A stretch of 64,000 bases of DNA from the NCBI GenBank assembly GCA_003216255.1, contig QCJD01000004.1, forward strand, positions 18,854 to 82,853, given 5' to 3'. The notes under the pieces are model-generated. The model was given only the letters and a program-made list of their open reading frames with translations, did no database searches and was not told where the DNA came from. Numbering within the stretch: the first letter of the stretch is position 1; every line of letters begins with the position of its first letter. Position numbers and translations under genes: made by a program. Positions 19,932 through 30,754 of the stretch are shown here, in pieces. The DNA comes from Pelagibacteraceae bacterium AG-404-N13 (GTDB lineage Bacteria > Pseudomonadota > Alphaproteobacteria > Pelagibacterales > Pelagibacteraceae).

Positions 19932-20955
19932 TAAAATTTCTTTAGACAAATTCATCTACAAAGCTCTGTATGATAAAAATAAAGGATATTACATGAAAGG
20001 TAATCCCATAGGATCTAAGGGTGACTTTATAACTTCTCCAAATATATCAATAATGTTCTCCGAAATGATTGCTATTTGGATAATTTCATTTTGGGAGAAT
20101 TTAGGATGCCCAAAAAAATTTAACATTGTTGAACTTGGGGCGGGTAACGGCGAAATGATGTATCAAATTATGAATGCAGTAAAAAAGTTCACGAATTTTG
20201 ATAAAAGCTCTAATTTTATTATTTTTGAAAAAAGTCAATACTTAAAAAAATTACAAAAGAATAAAATAAAATTTCAAAATATAAAATGGGTAAATAAATT
20301 AGAAAAAATTTCTAAATTCCCAACAATATTTTTAGCTAATGAGTTTTTTGATGCTCTTCCAATCAAGCAATTTATATGTAAACAAAATATTTGGTACGAA
20401 AAATATATTATAAGTAAAGGTAAATCATTTAAATTTGTTGATCAAAAAATAAAAAAAAGCACAATTGAAAAATTACTAAAACAAAAAATATTAAAAAATC
20501 AAAAATTTGTTGAGTTTTCTCCGTTGGGAAATGAAATATTGGGATCAATATCAAAAACTATTAAAAAAAATAATGGAGGTATCTTAATAATTGATTATGG
20601 ATACAAAAGTAAAAAAATGTTTAACACGTTGCAGAGTATAAAAAGTCATAAAAAAAATAATCCATTAGAAAATATTTATAAAGCAGATATTACTCATTTA
20701 ATAAATTTTAGTTTTTTAGAAAAAAAGATTGAAAATTTAAAGATCAACTCGGTATATTTAACTACACAAAGAGAATTTTTAATTAAAATGGGAATATTAG
20801 AAAGAGCAGAAATAATTAGTAAAGATATGCCTTTCTTAAAAAAATCAGATATCTATTTTAGGATTAGAAGATTGATAGATAAAAAACAAATGGGAACATT
20901 ATTTAAAGTTCTATTTGCTACAAAGAAAAAAAATAATTTTAATTTAGGATTTTAA
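19912..20955 (+). CDS. SAM-dependent methyltransferase, MidA/NDUFAF7 family
   Basis: The 347-residue protein has SAM motif I VELGAGNGEMMYQIM and a typical family N-terminus (YDKNKGYYMKGNPIGSKGDFITSPNIS). FLANEFFDALPIKQF and LIIDYGYKSKKMFNTLQ are also hallmarks. The mitochondrial member NDUFAF7 dimethylates an Arg of complex I subunit NDUFS2, so an Arg methyltransferase role in complex I assembly is plausible here, by family only. ATG 19912 is preferred, since the frame upstream of it overlaps lgt and does not match the family. It is very rich in Lys and Ile, like its neighbours. Confidence 0.88.
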   Translation: MFLKKGSKISLDKFIYKALYDKNKGYYMKGNPIGSKGDFITSPNISIMFSEMIAIWIISFWENLGCPKKFNIVELGAGNGEMMYQIMNAVKKFTNFDKSSNFIIFEKSQYLKKLQKNKIKFQNIKWVNKLEKISKFPTIFLANEFFDALPIKQFICKQNIWYEKYIISKGKSFKFVDQKIKKSTIEKLLKQKILKNQKFVEFSPLGNEILGSISKTIKKNNGGILIIDYGYKSKKMFNTLQSIKSHKKNNPLENIYKADITHLINFSFLEKKIENLKINSVYLTTQREFLIKMGILERAEIISKDMPFLKKSDIYFRIRRLIDKKQMGTLFKVLFATKKKNNFNLGF

Positions 20956-20956
20956 A

Positions 20957-21709
20957 GTGATTAAATCTACACTGATTGGAAAATATAAAAATATATCCCA
21001 CGGTTTTTTTAATAAGTTAGGTGGTTATTCAACTGGTATTTACAAAAGTTTAAATTGTGGTCCAGGATCAAAAGATAATAAAAGAAATGTAAATAAAAAC
21101 TTAAGAAAAATTTGCATAAAAATTAAATGTTCAAAAAAAAATTTAATATTACTTAATCAAATTCATAGCAATAAAGTTATCTCAATTAATAAAGTTCCAA
21201 AAAGAAAACTTTTAGGAGATGCTTTAATTACTTCAAAAAAAAAATTTGCTTTAGGAATATTAACTGCAGATTGTGCGCCTGTCTTTATTTATGATTCCAA
21301 AAAAAAAATAATTTCAGCAATCCATGCTGGTTGGAAAGGAGCTTACAAAAGAATTTTATATAAAGCTATTTATGAATTTAAAAAAAAAGGAAGTAATGTA
21401 AAAGACTTAAATGTTGTTATTGGACCATGCATATCAAAGGGAAATTATGAAGTAAAAAAAGATTTTTTAAATAAATTTTTAAATCAAAATAAAAAAAATA
21501 AACATTTCTTTAGTTTTCGTAGGAAAAAAATTTTTTTTAGTTTAAACGAATATATTCTGAACCAACTTAAAAATATTGGAGTTAAAAATATAGAAATTAT
21601 TAATAAAGACACGTATTTGAATAAAAACAATTTTTTTAGTTCGAGACGGTCTATAAAAAATAATTTTGATGATTATGGTAGAAATATATCAGTAATTATG
21701 ATTAAATAA
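20957..21709 (+). CDS. pgeF: YfiH/PgeF laccase-domain protein (peptidoglycan editing factor)
   Basis: The 250-residue protein has the YfiH-family active-site stretches GILTADCAPVFIYD and AIHAGWKGAYKRIL (metal-binding Cys and His) and NQIHSNKVI earlier. E. coli PgeF removes L-Ser-containing precursors from the peptidoglycan pathway; other members have purine nucleoside phosphorylase or laccase activity. The start is a GTG one base after the previous stop; no better ATG lies before the conserved SHGFFNKLGGYS. It is part of the lgt cluster. Confidence 0.88.
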   Translation: MIKSTLIGKYKNISHGFFNKLGGYSTGIYKSLNCGPGSKDNKRNVNKNLRKICIKIKCSKKNLILLNQIHSNKVISINKVPKRKLLGDALITSKKKFALGILTADCAPVFIYDSKKKIISAIHAGWKGAYKRILYKAIYEFKKKGSNVKDLNVVIGPCISKGNYEVKKDFLNKFLNQNKKNKHFFSFRRKKIFFSLNEYILNQLKNIGVKNIEIINKDTYLNKNNFFSSRRSIKNNFDDYGRNISVIMIK

Positions 21710-21724
21710 ATTATTCAAAATAAA

Positions 21725-22657
21725 ATGAAAATTCTCACAGGAAATAGTAATAAGAATCTTAGCAGTAAAATATCAAAATATCTTAAAAACAAATTGGTAA
21801 ACTCTAGTATTAGAAAATTTTCAGATGGTGAAATTTATATAGAAATAAATGAAAACATAAGAGGCAATAGTATATTTATTATTCAGGGAATTTCTTCGCC
21901 TGCTAATGATAATTTAATGGAACTGTTGCTTTGCATAGATGCTCTTAAAAGATCGTCTGCAAAAAATATTACAGCAGTTATTCCTTATTTTGGATATGCC
22001 AGACAAGATCGTAAGGTTGTTCCAAGAACTTCTATATCTGCAAAACTTGTTTCAAATCTAATTACAAAAGCAGGAGCAGATAGAATTGTAACTGTTGATC
22101 TTCATGCAGGACAAATACAAGGATTTTTTGATATTCCAGTTGATAATCTTTTTTCTACTCCAATATTCGCTAGACACATTAAGAGAAAAATAAAAAGTAA
22201 AAATTTAATTTGCGTAGCTCCTGATGTTGGAGGAGTTGAAAGAACCAGGGCTTTAGGAAGAAAATTAGATGTTGGTTTAGCAATAATTGACAAGAGAAGA
22301 CCTGCGCCAGGAAAATCACAAGTAATGAATGTAATAGGAAATGTTAAAGGCAAAACCTGTATAATTACCGACGACATAATTGACTCTGGTGGAACAATTG
22401 TAAATGCAGCAGATGCGTTAATTAAAAGAGGAGCCAAAGAAGTTTATGTTTATGTAACTCATGGAGTTTTGAGCGGGGAAGCTGTTGAAAAAATTAAAAA
22501 GTCTAAAATTAAAAATTTAGTTGTAACAGACACCATTGACAACTCAGATAAAGTAAAAAAATCAAGAAATATAGAGGTATTATCGATATCAAATTTATTG
22601 GCAGAAGCCATGAGAAGGATTTCTAATTCCACTTCTGTATCTGATCTATTTAAATAA
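21725..22657 (+). CDS. prs: Ribose-phosphate pyrophosphokinase (PRPP synthetase)
   Basis: The 310-residue enzyme makes PRPP from ribose 5-phosphate and ATP for nucleotide, His and Trp synthesis. Hallmarks are FSDGEIYIEINENIRG, PYFGYARQDRKVVPR, DLHAGQIQGFFDIPVDN, the flexible-loop region DKRRPAPGKSQV and the PRPP-binding CIITDDIIDSGGTIVNAADAL. Full length, cytosolic. It is better conserved and slightly less AT-rich than the two genes before it. It starts 15 bp after pgeF. Confidence 0.97.
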   Translation: MKILTGNSNKNLSSKISKYLKNKLVNSSIRKFSDGEIYIEINENIRGNSIFIIQGISSPANDNLMELLLCIDALKRSSAKNITAVIPYFGYARQDRKVVPRTSISAKLVSNLITKAGADRIVTVDLHAGQIQGFFDIPVDNLFSTPIFARHIKRKIKSKNLICVAPDVGGVERTRALGRKLDVGLAIIDKRRPAPGKSQVMNVIGNVKGKTCIITDDIIDSGGTIVNAADALIKRGAKEVYVYVTHGVLSGEAVEKIKKSKIKNLVVTDTIDNSDKVKKSRNIEVLSISNLLAEAMRRISNSTSVSDLFK

Positions 22658-22699
22658 TTCTTGTAAAATTTAGATTCATCAGTTAAAACCCTGCTCTTT

Positions 22700-23422
22700 A
22701 TGAGTTCAATTCAAGCAATAACTAGAAATACTAAAACCAGAGGAGAGCTAAACGCTTTGAGAAAAAGTGGAAACGTTCCAGGAATAATTTATGGTGGAAA
22801 AAATGAAAATGAGAAAATTTCTCTTTCGAAAAAAGAAGTTAAAAATTTAATTAATAAAGAAAATTTCTTATCTAATGTAATTTCTATAAAGCTTAATGAA
22901 AAAGAGCAAAAAGTTTTACCAAGAGAAATAATGTTTGACATAATTTCTGACGAACCAACACATATAGATTTTATGAGAATTGTATCAGGTGCAAAAATTA
23001 TTTTGGAAATACCTGTAAGATTTATAAATAATGAACTGTCTCCAGGATTAAAAAGAGGAGGTGTTTTAAATATAGTAAGACGTAAAGTTGAATTGAAATG
23101 TCCAACAGAAAATATACCAACGGAGTTAGTTGTTGATCTAGAAGGCCTTGATATAGGTACAAGTATAAAAATTTCATCTATTAAATTACCAGAAAATGTT
23201 ACACCAACTATTCAAGGTAGGGACTTTGTAATAGCCACTGTAGCAGCTCCTACTATTGTTAAAGAACCGGAAAAACCTGCTGAAGCAGAAGCTGAAGGAT
23301 CAGAAGCTAGTACGACCGAAGGAGCAGAAGCAAGTTCAACAGAGGGTGAAAGCAAAACTGCAGAATCAGACGATAAAAAAACTGAAGGTGATAAACCTGC
23401 TGCAGATAAAAATAAGAAATAA
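22700..23422 (+). CDS. rplY: 50S ribosomal protein L25 (CTC type) with acidic tail
   Basis: The 240-residue 5S-rRNA-binding protein has the L25 domain (ITRNTKTRGELNALRKSGNVPGIIYGG) and the C-terminal CTC domain ending near residue 190. From about residue 195 to the end is a low-complexity Glu/Ala/Ser/Thr/Lys tail (EPEKPAEAEAEGSEAST and on). Such tails are common in alphaproteobacterial L25 and are probably disordered. The order rplY-pth-ychF is conserved. Confidence 0.95.
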   Translation: MSSIQAITRNTKTRGELNALRKSGNVPGIIYGGKNENEKISLSKKEVKNLINKENFLSNVISIKLNEKEQKVLPREIMFDIISDEPTHIDFMRIVSGAKIILEIPVRFINNELSPGLKRGGVLNIVRRKVELKCPTENIPTELVVDLEGLDIGTSIKISSIKLPENVTPTIQGRDFVIATVAAPTIVKEPEKPAEAEAEGSEASTTEGAEASSTEGESKTAESDDKKTEGDKPAADKNKK

Positions 23423-23451
23423 CTTTGAGTATTTTCCTAAAATAAAATTAT

Positions 23452-24012
23452 ATGTTGCTATTTGTAGGCTTAGGAAATCCCACTCCAAACAGTGAGAATA
23501 ATAGACATAATATAGGTTTCAAAGTTATTGATGCCATAAACCAAAAATTCGGTCTTTCAAAACAAAAACCAAAATTCAAGGGTCTTCTAACAACAGGAAA
23601 TATTAAAGAAGAAAAAATATATGCAATTAAACCACTTACTTTTATGAATAATTCTGGGATTTGTATAAGAGAATTATTAGAATATTTTAAAATCGATTCA
23701 GAAAACGTAATTGTTTTCCATGATGATTTAGATGTTGAATTTGGAAAAATAAAAGCAAAATTTGGAGGATCAGATGCTGGCCATAATGGTATAGCGTCAA
23801 TAGATAAATTTATTGGAAAAGATTATTCAAGAGTTAGGATAGGAATTGGAAAACCTAATGAAAAAATATCTGCAGCTGACTATGTTCTAAATGACTTTAG
23901 TGAAGAAGAAAAAGAAAACTTAGAAAAAATAACAAATAATATTATTGAATCATTAGCAATACTAATTGATAAAAAATTAGATTTATTTTCTAGCACTGTT
24001 AATAATAACTAA
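23452..24012 (+). CDS. pth: Peptidyl-tRNA hydrolase
   Basis: The 186-residue enzyme recycles peptidyl-tRNA that drops off the ribosome. It begins directly with the family motif LLFVGLGNPTPNSENNRHNIGF, including the catalytic His. KPLTFMNNSG, VFHDDLDVEFGKIKAKFGGSDAGHNGI and RVRIGIGKP follow. Its stop overlaps the ychF ATG by one base (TAATG), indicating coupled translation. Confidence 0.96.
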   Translation: MLLFVGLGNPTPNSENNRHNIGFKVIDAINQKFGLSKQKPKFKGLLTTGNIKEEKIYAIKPLTFMNNSGICIRELLEYFKIDSENVIVFHDDLDVEFGKIKAKFGGSDAGHNGIASIDKFIGKDYSRVRIGIGKPNEKISAADYVLNDFSEEEKENLEKITNNIIESLAILIDKKLDLFSSTVNNN

Positions 24013-25088
24013 TGGGTTTTAAATGCGGTATAGTTGGATTGCCAAATGTTGGTAAATCTACGTTATTTAATGCCTTAACAAATTCAAGTAAAGCTCAAGC
24101 AGAAAATTTTCCATTTTGTACTATAGATCCTAATATAGGTATAGTACCCGTCCCAGATGAAAGACTAGAAAAGTTAGTTTCAATTTCTAAATCAGCAAAA
24201 AAAATTCATACTACTATTTCTTTTGTTGATATTGCTGGTTTGGTTAAAGGAGCTTCAAAGGGAGAAGGTTTAGGAAATAAATTTTTATCACATATAAGGG
24301 AAGTTGACGCAATAGTTCATATGATTAGATGCTTTGACTCTGAAGATATTCAAAATGTAAACCTCGATGTAGATCCTATTAGGGATTTAGAAATAATTGA
24401 AACTGAAATGAAATTAGCAGATTTAGAGTCGATTGAAAAAAGACTCGATAAAAAAAATAAGAAAAATTTAGATGAAAATATATTTAAAATTTTAGAAAAA
24501 GCTAAGCAATTAATCAATAATGATAACGATTTAGATATTTTAAAAAATGAGTATGATGAAAGAGATTTGAAGCAGTGCACTTTACTATCTACAAAACCTA
24601 AGCTTTATATATGTAATGTTGATGAACAGAGTATTGAAAAAGGAAATGGATATACTGAAAAATTTATAGCTAAATATGGAGAAAAAAGCACAATAATTAT
24701 TTCAGCAGAAATTGAAAATCAAATTAATCAACTTGGTGATAAGATTGAAAAAGAAAATTATATGCAAATGATTAATATGAAAGAAACTGGATTAAATAAT
24801 TTAATAAAAAAAGGTTACGATTTATTATCACTTGAAACTTTTTTTACTTCAGGACCCGAAGAGTCTCGAGCATGGACTATAACTAAAAACTGTACAGCTC
24901 CTAAAGCAGCTGGTGAAATCCATACTGACTTTGAGAAAGGATTTATTAGAGCTGAAACAGTATCATATAAAGATTTTGTTGAAAATGAAGGTTGGCTTAA
25001 AGCTAGAGAGTCTGGAAAGATGAGATTAGAGGGTAAAGATTATATTGTTAATGACGGAGATGTCTTAAACTTTAGATTCAATACGTGA
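24012..25088 (+). CDS. ychF: Ribosome-binding ATPase YchF
   Basis: The 358-residue OBG-family P-loop NTPase binds ribosomes and prefers ATP. G1 [15 protein letters not shown] is at residues 8-22, G3 is [19 protein letters not shown], and G4 is NVDE in place of the NKxD of true GTPases, which is the known reason for ATP specificity. A coiled-coil insertion and the C-terminal TGS domain ([29 protein letters not shown]) are present. The 3' end overlaps convergent petC by 24 bp. Confidence 0.97.
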   Translation: MGFKCGIVGLPNVGKSTLFNALTNSSKAQAENFPFCTIDPNIGIVPVPDERLEKLVSISKSAKKIHTTISFVDIAGLVKGASKGEGLGNKFLSHIREVDAIVHMIRCFDSEDIQNVNLDVDPIRDLEIIETEMKLADLESIEKRLDKKNKKNLDENIFKILEKAKQLINNDNDLDILKNEYDERDLKQCTLLSTKPKLYICNVDEQSIEKGNGYTEKFIAKYGEKSTIIISAEIENQINQLGDKIEKENYMQMINMKETGLNNLIKKGYDLLSLETFFTSGPEESRAWTITKNCTAPKAAGEIHTDFEKGFIRAETVSYKDFVENEGWLKARESGKMRLEGKDYIVNDGDVLNFRFNT

Positions 25089-25844
25089 CCAAATCTTTTT
25101 CATACTAAAGTAAACTAGTATAGTAATAATTATTAAATATATAATAACTCTAAATCCAAACTTATGCCTTTGCTCTAAATGTGGTTCTGCTGCCCACATT
25201 AAAAATGTTACAACATCTTTTGACATTTGTTCAGTAGTAGCTTTTGTTCCATCTGAATACTCAACTATATCATCTGATAGTGGTGCTGACATTTTAATTT
25301 TATTTCCGTACATAAATTTATTGTAATAAACTCCATCATCCAGCTCCATATCTGCTGGTGGATCTTCATATCCAAGAAGTAGAGAATAAATATAATCTGC
25401 TCCACCCTTTCTAGCCTTAACTAATACAGACATATCCGGAGGATATGCGCCACCATTTGCAGACTTCGCCTCTTCATCATTTGCATATGTTGATACAAAC
25501 TTATCAGAAAGTCTTGCTGGTCTTGTAAACATTTCACCAGTGCTATTTGGACCATCAATTACCTCAAAATTAGATGCTATTGCTTTAGCTTCTTCTTCAG
25601 TAAATTCAGGACCCCCTTTTTCTGTAAGGTTTCTATAACTCAAATACTTTACTGAGTGACATGATGCGCATACTTCGTTATAAACTTGATAACCTCTTTG
25701 AAGCGATGCTCTATCAAATTTTCCAAAGAAACTTTTAAAGCTCCAATCAACTTTTAAAAGTTCTGCTGAATTTTCTGCAGAATTTGCATAATTTGTATTA
25801 AGCAACATTGATGTACAAAATAAAATTTTTAGAAATTTTTTCAC
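25065..25844 (-). CDS. petC: Cytochrome c1 of the bc1 complex
   Basis: The 259-residue membrane-anchored cytochrome passes electrons from the Rieske protein to cytochrome c. It has a Sec signal peptide (to about residue 23), the heme c site CASCH, an MSAPL segment providing the Met ligand, and a single C-terminal membrane anchor ([17 protein letters not shown]) followed by basic residues. Last gene of the petABC operon; its start overlaps the petB stop by 4 bp. The 3' end overlaps ychF by 24 bp. Confidence 0.96.
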   Translation of the reverse strand: MKKFLKILFCTSMLLNTNYANSAENSAELLKVDWSFKSFFGKFDRASLQRGYQVYNEVCASCHSVKYLSYRNLTEKGGPEFTEEEAKAIASNFEVIDGPNSTGEMFTRPARLSDKFVSTYANDEEAKSANGGAYPPDMSVLVKARKGGADYIYSLLLGYEDPPADMELDDGVYYNKFMYGNKIKMSAPLSDDIVEYSDGTKATTEQMSKDVVTFLMWAAEPHLEQRHKFGFRVIIYLIIITILVYFSMKKIWSRIESKV

Positions 25845-27109
25845 AAATTTTCTCTATTATCCTGTTTATTTTTAGTTGTAGCTTGGTTTGGGAATCCTCC
25901 AAGAACAGGTTCAGTAATACTTAATGGAATATCTAATGTTTTTTCTTTTCTTCCCAGGACTGGAAGAATAACTAAAAAATGAAGAAAATAATATGCAGTT
26001 GCAACACGGGCTATTATTAAATAAGCACCTTCTGCAGGCATAGCTCCCATGTATCCCAATATCAAAACATCAGCTACAAGAAACCAATAAAATTGTTTAT
26101 AGATTGGTCTGAATATTGCAGATCTAACTTTTGACGTATCTAACCAAGGTAAAACTACTAATACAAAAATAGATGCAAACATTGCAATAACTCCTAGTAG
26201 TTTATCAGGTACTGATCTTAAGATTGCATAGAAAGGTAATAAGTACCATTCTGGAACAATATGAGCAGGTGTAACTAATGGATCTGCTTCTATATAATTA
26301 TCTGCATGTCCTAAAATGTTTGGTGAATAAAATACAAAAAATGCAAAAACTATTAGAAATAGCAGTAAAGCAAACAAATCTTTAATTACGATATAAGGGT
26401 GAAAAGGAACAGTATCATTAGATGGTTTTTTAATATCTATTCCAATTGGGTTGTTATTGCCAGGCACATGTAATGCCCAAATATGAAGTATTACTAATCC
26501 CAAAATTAAAAAAGGCAAAAGATAATGAAGACTAAAAAATCTTGTAAGAGTTGGATTGTCTACTGAATAACCTCCCCATAACCAATTTGTAATACTTTCG
26601 CCTATAAAAGGAATAGCGCTAAACAAATTTGTAATTACTGTAGCTCCCCAAAAACTCATTTGTCCCCATGGAAGAACATATCCCATAAAAGCTGTTGCCA
26701 TCATCAAAAAATAAATAATCATTCCAATAATCCATATTACTTCTCTCGGAGCTTTATAAGACCCATAATATAATGATCTAAAAATATGAATGTAAACAGC
26801 AAGAAAAAACATAGAAGCACCATTTGCGTGAACGTATCTAATCAGCCATCCGTAGTTTACATCACGCATTATGTGCTCAACACTTCCAAATGCTAGATCA
26901 GCATGAGCTATGTAATGCATTCCTAAAATAATTCCTGTAATTATTTGAGTAATCAAGCAAAAAGTTAAAATTCCACCAAAAGTCCACCAGTAATTTAAAT
27001 TTTTTGGAGTTGGGTATTCTTGTAAATGATTTGAAAGAGTTAATAACGGTAAGCGGTCATTAAACCATTTTCCTAATTTTGAACTGGGTTGATAATCGTG
27101 ATCACTCAT
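25841..27109 (-). CDS. petB: Cytochrome b of the bc1 complex
   Basis: The 422-residue, eight-helix subunit carries hemes bL and bH and both quinone sites. Visible are the Qo motif region [20 protein letters not shown], the [14 protein letters not shown] motif around the ef loop (PEWY), paired His ligands ([29 protein letters not shown]), and DTVPFHPY. As in other alphaproteobacteria it is a single full-length polypeptide rather than split b6/IV. It starts 4 bp after petA. Confidence 0.98.
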   Translation of the reverse strand: MSDHDYQPSSKLGKWFNDRLPLLTLSNHLQEYPTPKNLNYWWTFGGILTFCLITQIITGIILGMHYIAHADLAFGSVEHIMRDVNYGWLIRYVHANGASMFFLAVYIHIFRSLYYGSYKAPREVIWIIGMIIYFLMMATAFMGYVLPWGQMSFWGATVITNLFSAIPFIGESITNWLWGGYSVDNPTLTRFFSLHYLLPFLILGLVILHIWALHVPGNNNPIGIDIKKPSNDTVPFHPYIVIKDLFALLLFLIVFAFFVFYSPNILGHADNYIEADPLVTPAHIVPEWYLLPFYAILRSVPDKLLGVIAMFASIFVLVVLPWLDTSKVRSAIFRPIYKQFYWFLVADVLILGYMGAMPAEGAYLIIARVATAYYFLHFLVILPVLGRKEKTLDIPLSITEPVLGGFPNQATTKNKQDNRENL

Positions 27110-27113
27110 TATT

Positions 27114-27632
27114 TTATCCTATTTTAATAGTTTTACTATTAAGAAATACGTATTTTGGAACTTCCATATTTGTTGGTGCCGGACCTTTTCTAATTCTTCC
27201 TGAAGTATCATAATGAGAACCATGGCAAGGACAGAACCATGCATTATAATCTCCCTTATCAGTTAGTGGCACACATCCAAGGTGAGTACAAACTCCAAGC
27301 ATTACTAACCACTCGGGATTTTTTGCTCTATCCTCATCTCTTTCAGGATGTTTTAAATCTTTTAAATCAACAGATCTCGCGCTATCAATTTCTTCTTGGG
27401 TTCTTCTTTTAATGAATACAGGCTTACCTCTCCACAAAACTGTTATCGATTGACCTGGTTCAACAGCACTTATATCTACTTCGGTGCTAGCCAATGCTTT
27501 AACTGAAGCATCTGGGTTCATTTGATCAATCAAAGGCCAAACTGCAGCCCCTACTCCAACAGCTCCTGCTGCAGTTGTTGCAGTTAAAATAAAATCTCTT
27601 CTAGGTGGCTTTTTTTTATCTGAATCTGACAT
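27114..27632 (-). CDS. petA: Ubiquinol-cytochrome c reductase Rieske iron-sulfur subunit
   Basis: The 172-residue protein has a twin-arginine-type N-terminus ([20 protein letters not shown]) acting as signal and anchor, and both 2Fe-2S ligand boxes CTHLGC and CPCHGSHYD. It transfers electrons from quinol to cytochrome c1. The ATG at 27632 is used; a TTG at 27647 in the same frame would add five residues but leaves only one base after the AAAGGAG at 27649-27655. First gene of petABC, divergent from trmL. Confidence 0.96.
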   Translation of the reverse strand: MSDSDKKKPPRRDFILTATTAAGAVGVGAAVWPLIDQMNPDASVKALASTEVDISAVEPGQSITVLWRGKPVFIKRRTQEEIDSARSVDLKDLKHPERDEDRAKNPEWLVMLGVCTHLGCVPLTDKGDYNAWFCPCHGSHYDTSGRIRKGPAPTNMEVPKYVFLNSKTIKIG

Positions 27633-27657
27633 CTTTATTATTTTCAATCTCCTTTAA

Positions 27658-27673
27658 TATATGTTTTCATATA
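27658..27673. promoter_or_regulatory. Short perfect dyad between petA and trmL
   Basis: TATATG-TTTT-CATATA is a perfect 6+4+6 inverted repeat 26-41 bases before petA and about 30 bases before trmL. It could be an operator in the divergent promoter region, but its arms are nearly all A/T and chance is a real alternative. Confidence 0.2.
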
Positions 27674-27701
27674 AGAAAAGATAAATTTTTCTATAGTAAC
27701 A

Positions 27702-28184
27702 ATGACACACAAAGGACCAATTTCAGTACCTAAAATTGCTCTATATGAGCCTGATATTCCACAAAATACTGCTGCGATAATTAGAACCTGCTCCTGCTTA
27801 GGGGCTTTTCTAGAAATAATTGAACCTTGTGGTTTTTTATTCAATGATAAGCGATTTAAAAGAGTAGTAATGGATTATTTGGATGAAAGTATGATTAGGA
27901 TTTATAGTAGTGCTAAAGAATTTTTTGATGAAAAAAAATCTGAAAGAATAATTTTAATGACAACCAAAGCAAAAAAAAAATATACTGATTTTAAATTTAA
28001 AAAGAATGATACTTTATTATTTGGAAGAGAAAGTGCTGGCGTACCTGAGTCTGTGCATAAAAAATTAAAATTTAAAATAAAAATACCAATGATTGAAAAA
28101 AAGAGATCGCTAAATTTAGCTACTTCAGTTGCAATAACTTTATCTGAAAATTTAAGACAAACAAATTATATATGGATGAAATAA
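27702..28184 (+). CDS. trmL: tRNA (cytidine/uridine-34-2'-O)-methyltransferase
   Basis: The 160-residue SPOUT enzyme 2'-O-methylates the wobble base of certain leucine tRNAs in E. coli. The knot motifs are visible: LYEPDIPQNTAAIIRTCSCLGA near the N-terminus, LLFGRESAGVPE and RSLNLATSVAITLSENLRQ at the C-terminus. The start ATG 27702 follows the 69-bp gap to petA. It overlaps hemF by 13 bp. Confidence 0.93.
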   Translation: MTHKGPISVPKIALYEPDIPQNTAAIIRTCSCLGAFLEIIEPCGFLFNDKRFKRVVMDYLDESMIRIYSSAKEFFDEKKSERIILMTTKAKKKYTDFKFKKNDTLLFGRESAGVPESVHKKLKFKIKIPMIEKKRSLNLATSVAITLSENLRQTNYIWMK

Positions 28185-28999
28185 TTAAAAAAAAATTGGC
28201 AAGAAATTGGTTTAAAACTTTACAAGAAGTTTTGTGTAAAGAGATAGAAGAATTAGAAGGTGGATCAAAATTATTTAAGTATAAAAACTGGGAAAGAGGT
28301 AAAAAATCAAATGAAGGTGGAGGTCAATCTAGAATTTACGAAAATGGAAAGATTTTTGATAAAGTTGGTGTAAATTTTTCTGAAGTTTATGGAAAGTTTT
28401 CTAATCAATTTAAGAATAAAATTCCAGGTACAAATAAAAATTCTAAATTTTGGGCCTCAGGGATATCTGTAGTTATGCACATGAAGAACCCTCATGTTCC
28501 TGCAATGCATTTTAATACTAGATATGTTTATACATCTTATGGATGGTTTGGTGGTGGAATGGATGTAACGCCATGTTTTAAAGATAAAAAATTAGAAAAA
28601 TGGTTTCATTCTGAAATAAAAAAATCTTGTGATAAACATAATAAAAACTATTACAAAAAATATAAAAAATGGTGTGACGAATATTTTTATTTGCCACATC
28701 GAAATGAACCACGTGGCATTGGTGGAATTTTTTTTGATTATAAAAAAAATAATTGGGAAAAAGATTTTTCCTTTGTGAGAGAAGTAGGAATAAGTTTTAA
28801 AAATATTTTTAGAGAAATAATATTAAAAAAACATAAAAAAAAATGGACTAAAAAGGATAAGGAAATTCAATATGAAAAAAGAGGAAGATATGTAGAATTT
28901 AATTTGTTATATGATAGAGGAACTAAATTTGGATTAAATACTGGTGGTAACGTTGATGCTATACTAATGTCTTTGCCTCCTATGGCAAAGTGGAAATAA
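28172..28999 (+). CDS. hemF: Oxygen-dependent coproporphyrinogen III oxidase
   Basis: The 275-residue cytosolic enzyme oxidatively decarboxylates coproporphyrinogen III to protoporphyrinogen IX with O2, for heme. The family core [46 protein letters not shown] and the C-terminal [26 protein letters not shown] are all present. An O2-dependent heme step fits an obligately aerobic life. It starts within the last 13 bp of trmL. Confidence 0.97.
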   Translation: MDEIIKKKLARNWFKTLQEVLCKEIEELEGGSKLFKYKNWERGKKSNEGGGQSRIYENGKIFDKVGVNFSEVYGKFSNQFKNKIPGTNKNSKFWASGISVVMHMKNPHVPAMHFNTRYVYTSYGWFGGGMDVTPCFKDKKLEKWFHSEIKKSCDKHNKNYYKKYKKWCDEYFYLPHRNEPRGIGGIFFDYKKNNWEKDFSFVREVGISFKNIFREIILKKHKKKWTKKDKEIQYEKRGRYVEFNLLYDRGTKFGLNTGGNVDAILMSLPPMAKWK

Positions 29000-29003
29000 G
29001 ATT

Positions 29004-29480
29004 ATGGATAAAGAACCAATTACAATTAAAGGATTAGAAAAAATAAAGGATGAATTAATTTTTCTAAAAGAAAAAAAAAGACCAGAAATAGTAGCTGCAA
29101 TTTCAGAAGCTCGATCACATGGAGATTTAAAAGAAAATGCTGAGTACCATGCTGCAAAAGAACAACAATCTCACAATGAGGGTAGAATTCAAGAAATAGA
29201 AAGTATTATTGCTAGAGCAAATGTTATTGATGTAACTAAAATAAATAATGATGGAAAAGTTATTTTTGGTTCGACAGTTTTTTTACAAAATTTAGACACG
29301 AATGAAAAAATAGATTACAAAATTGTTGGAAAAGATGAAGCTGACTTAAAAGAAAAGCTGCTATATTTTAAATCTCCTATTGGGAAAGGGCTAATTGGAA
29401 AGAACAAAGGAGACTTAGTTGAGGTTTCTACTCCTGCAGGAGTTAAAAATTTTGAAATAATCAATGTTGAATATATTTAA
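29004..29480 (+). CDS. greA: Transcription elongation factor GreA
   Basis: The 158-residue factor rescues backtracked RNA polymerase by stimulating RNA cleavage. The N-terminal coiled coil carries the acidic tip: [23 protein letters not shown] (DLKENAEY is the Gre hallmark). The C-terminal FKBP-like domain ends [23 protein letters not shown]. Full length. Its stop is shared with convergent cca via TTAA at 29477-29480. Confidence 0.97.
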   Translation: MDKEPITIKGLEKIKDELIFLKEKKRPEIVAAISEARSHGDLKENAEYHAAKEQQSHNEGRIQEIESIIARANVIDVTKINNDGKVIFGSTVFLQNLDTNEKIDYKIVGKDEADLKEKLLYFKSPIGKGLIGKNKGDLVEVSTPAGVKNFEIINVEYI

Positions 29481-30751
29481 TTTAAAAAAGTATTTTCCAC
29501 TTCTTTTTCTGAAATACTAAAACTATTTTCTACCCATAAATTTTCTAAAGACTTAAGCTTTTGACCCAGCTCTTTACCTTCTTTCAAATTATATTTTTCC
29601 ATTATAATTTTTGCTTTAATTGGAAATTTTGGTATTTCTAAATTTTCGAAATATTTTTTTAACTCCAATAATTTACTATTTTTTTTATTTGATAAGAATA
29701 ATTTAAAATCTAATGCATCTATTAAATAGTTCTTACCTTGATAGTAAAATATTTTTTGTAAATTTTTCTTTGAAAAAGTATTTTTATCGTTAAATTTGTT
29801 ATATATTTCTTTAATTGAATTAATTCTTAATTTGTCTTGGTTAGACATATTAAATTTGTAAAGAAAAAAATCTGAATTATCTGTTTCATCAATTATTAAT
29901 AGAGCTAGAAGAAATATAAAATCTTTTTTAAAAAGCTCCTCTTTAAAATTTTTTTGTATTTTTTTAATCGTATCTATATTTTTTAATTGTGGAAAAATTA
30001 ATTGTAATATATCTTTACTAAATTCATCATCACAGATTTTAGTGAATCCTTTTGAAATCACTAATTTCTTTAATTCATCTATCAATCTTTCTTTTGATAA
30101 TTTAATTACTCCACTTATATTTTGTTTAATTACTTTTTTTACATTTAATTTATGATCTTGTTTGCTGTAATTAATAAAAAATCTAATATATCTGAGAATT
30201 CTTAAGTAATCCTCTTTGATTCTCTTTTCAGGATCTCCAATAAATTCCACTTTTCCGCATTCTAGATCTTTAACGCCATCGTTTGGATCAAATAAATTCC
30301 CATCTTTATCAGAGTAAATTGAATTAATTGTAAAATCTCTACGTAACGCATCTTCAGTCCATTCATTAGTAAATTCAACTTCAGCATGCCTTCCATCAGT
30401 TATTACATCTCTTCGTAGAGAAGTTATTTCAAAATTTTTTTCATCTAAACGAGCAGTTATTGTTCCATGTTCTATTCCAGTTTCAAAAAAATCTATATTA
30501 TTATTTTTTAAACATTCTTTCACTTCATCAGGTTTTAGATTTGTAGCTAAATCAATATCATCAAACTTTTCTTTACTTAATATTTTTCTAATACATCCTC
30601 CAACATATCTTATTTCACTTTCTTCGTTATAATTAGAAATAGCTTTAAAGATTTCTAAAACTTTAGTTTTTTTTGTTATTTCTAAAAAAGATTTTTCTTT
30701 TGAATTTAATTCAGCTTTTGAACTAAAAATTTTAGTTAAGATATTTTTCAT
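29477..30751 (-). CDS. cca: CCA tRNA nucleotidyltransferase (class II)
   Basis: The 424-residue enzyme adds or repairs the 3' CCA of tRNAs. It shows [11 protein letters not shown], the catalytic [15 protein letters not shown] with paired Asp residues, the EFTSLRRDV-like [17 protein letters not shown], and [23 protein letters not shown]. The C-terminal half is very AT-rich, Lys/Phe-rich and poorly conserved, as expected for the body and tail domains. It lies directly downstream of tRNA-Gln, with 3 bp between. Confidence 0.93.
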   Translation of the reverse strand: MKNILTKIFSSKAELNSKEKSFLEITKKTKVLEIFKAISNYNEESEIRYVGGCIRKILSKEKFDDIDLATNLKPDEVKECLKNNNIDFFETGIEHGTITARLDEKNFEITSLRRDVITDGRHAEVEFTNEWTEDALRRDFTINSIYSDKDGNLFDPNDGVKDLECGKVEFIGDPEKRIKEDYLRILRYIRFFINYSKQDHKLNVKKVIKQNISGVIKLSKERLIDELKKLVISKGFTKICDDEFSKDILQLIFPQLKNIDTIKKIQKNFKEELFKKDFIFLLALLIIDETDNSDFFLYKFNMSNQDKLRINSIKEIYNKFNDKNTFSKKNLQKIFYYQGKNYLIDALDFKLFLSNKKNSKLLELKKYFENLEIPKFPIKAKIIMEKYNLKEGKELGQKLKSLENLWVENSFSISEKEVENTFLN

Positions 30752-30754
30752 AAT

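Noticed and set aside
22700-23422. Low-complexity tail of L25 as an anomaly
   Set aside because: Acidic, disordered C-terminal tails are common in CTC-type L25 proteins.
27644-27844. 66-residue minus-strand frame overlapping trmL
   Set aside because: Covers the petA-trmL promoter gap and the conserved trmL N-terminus; no family likeness.
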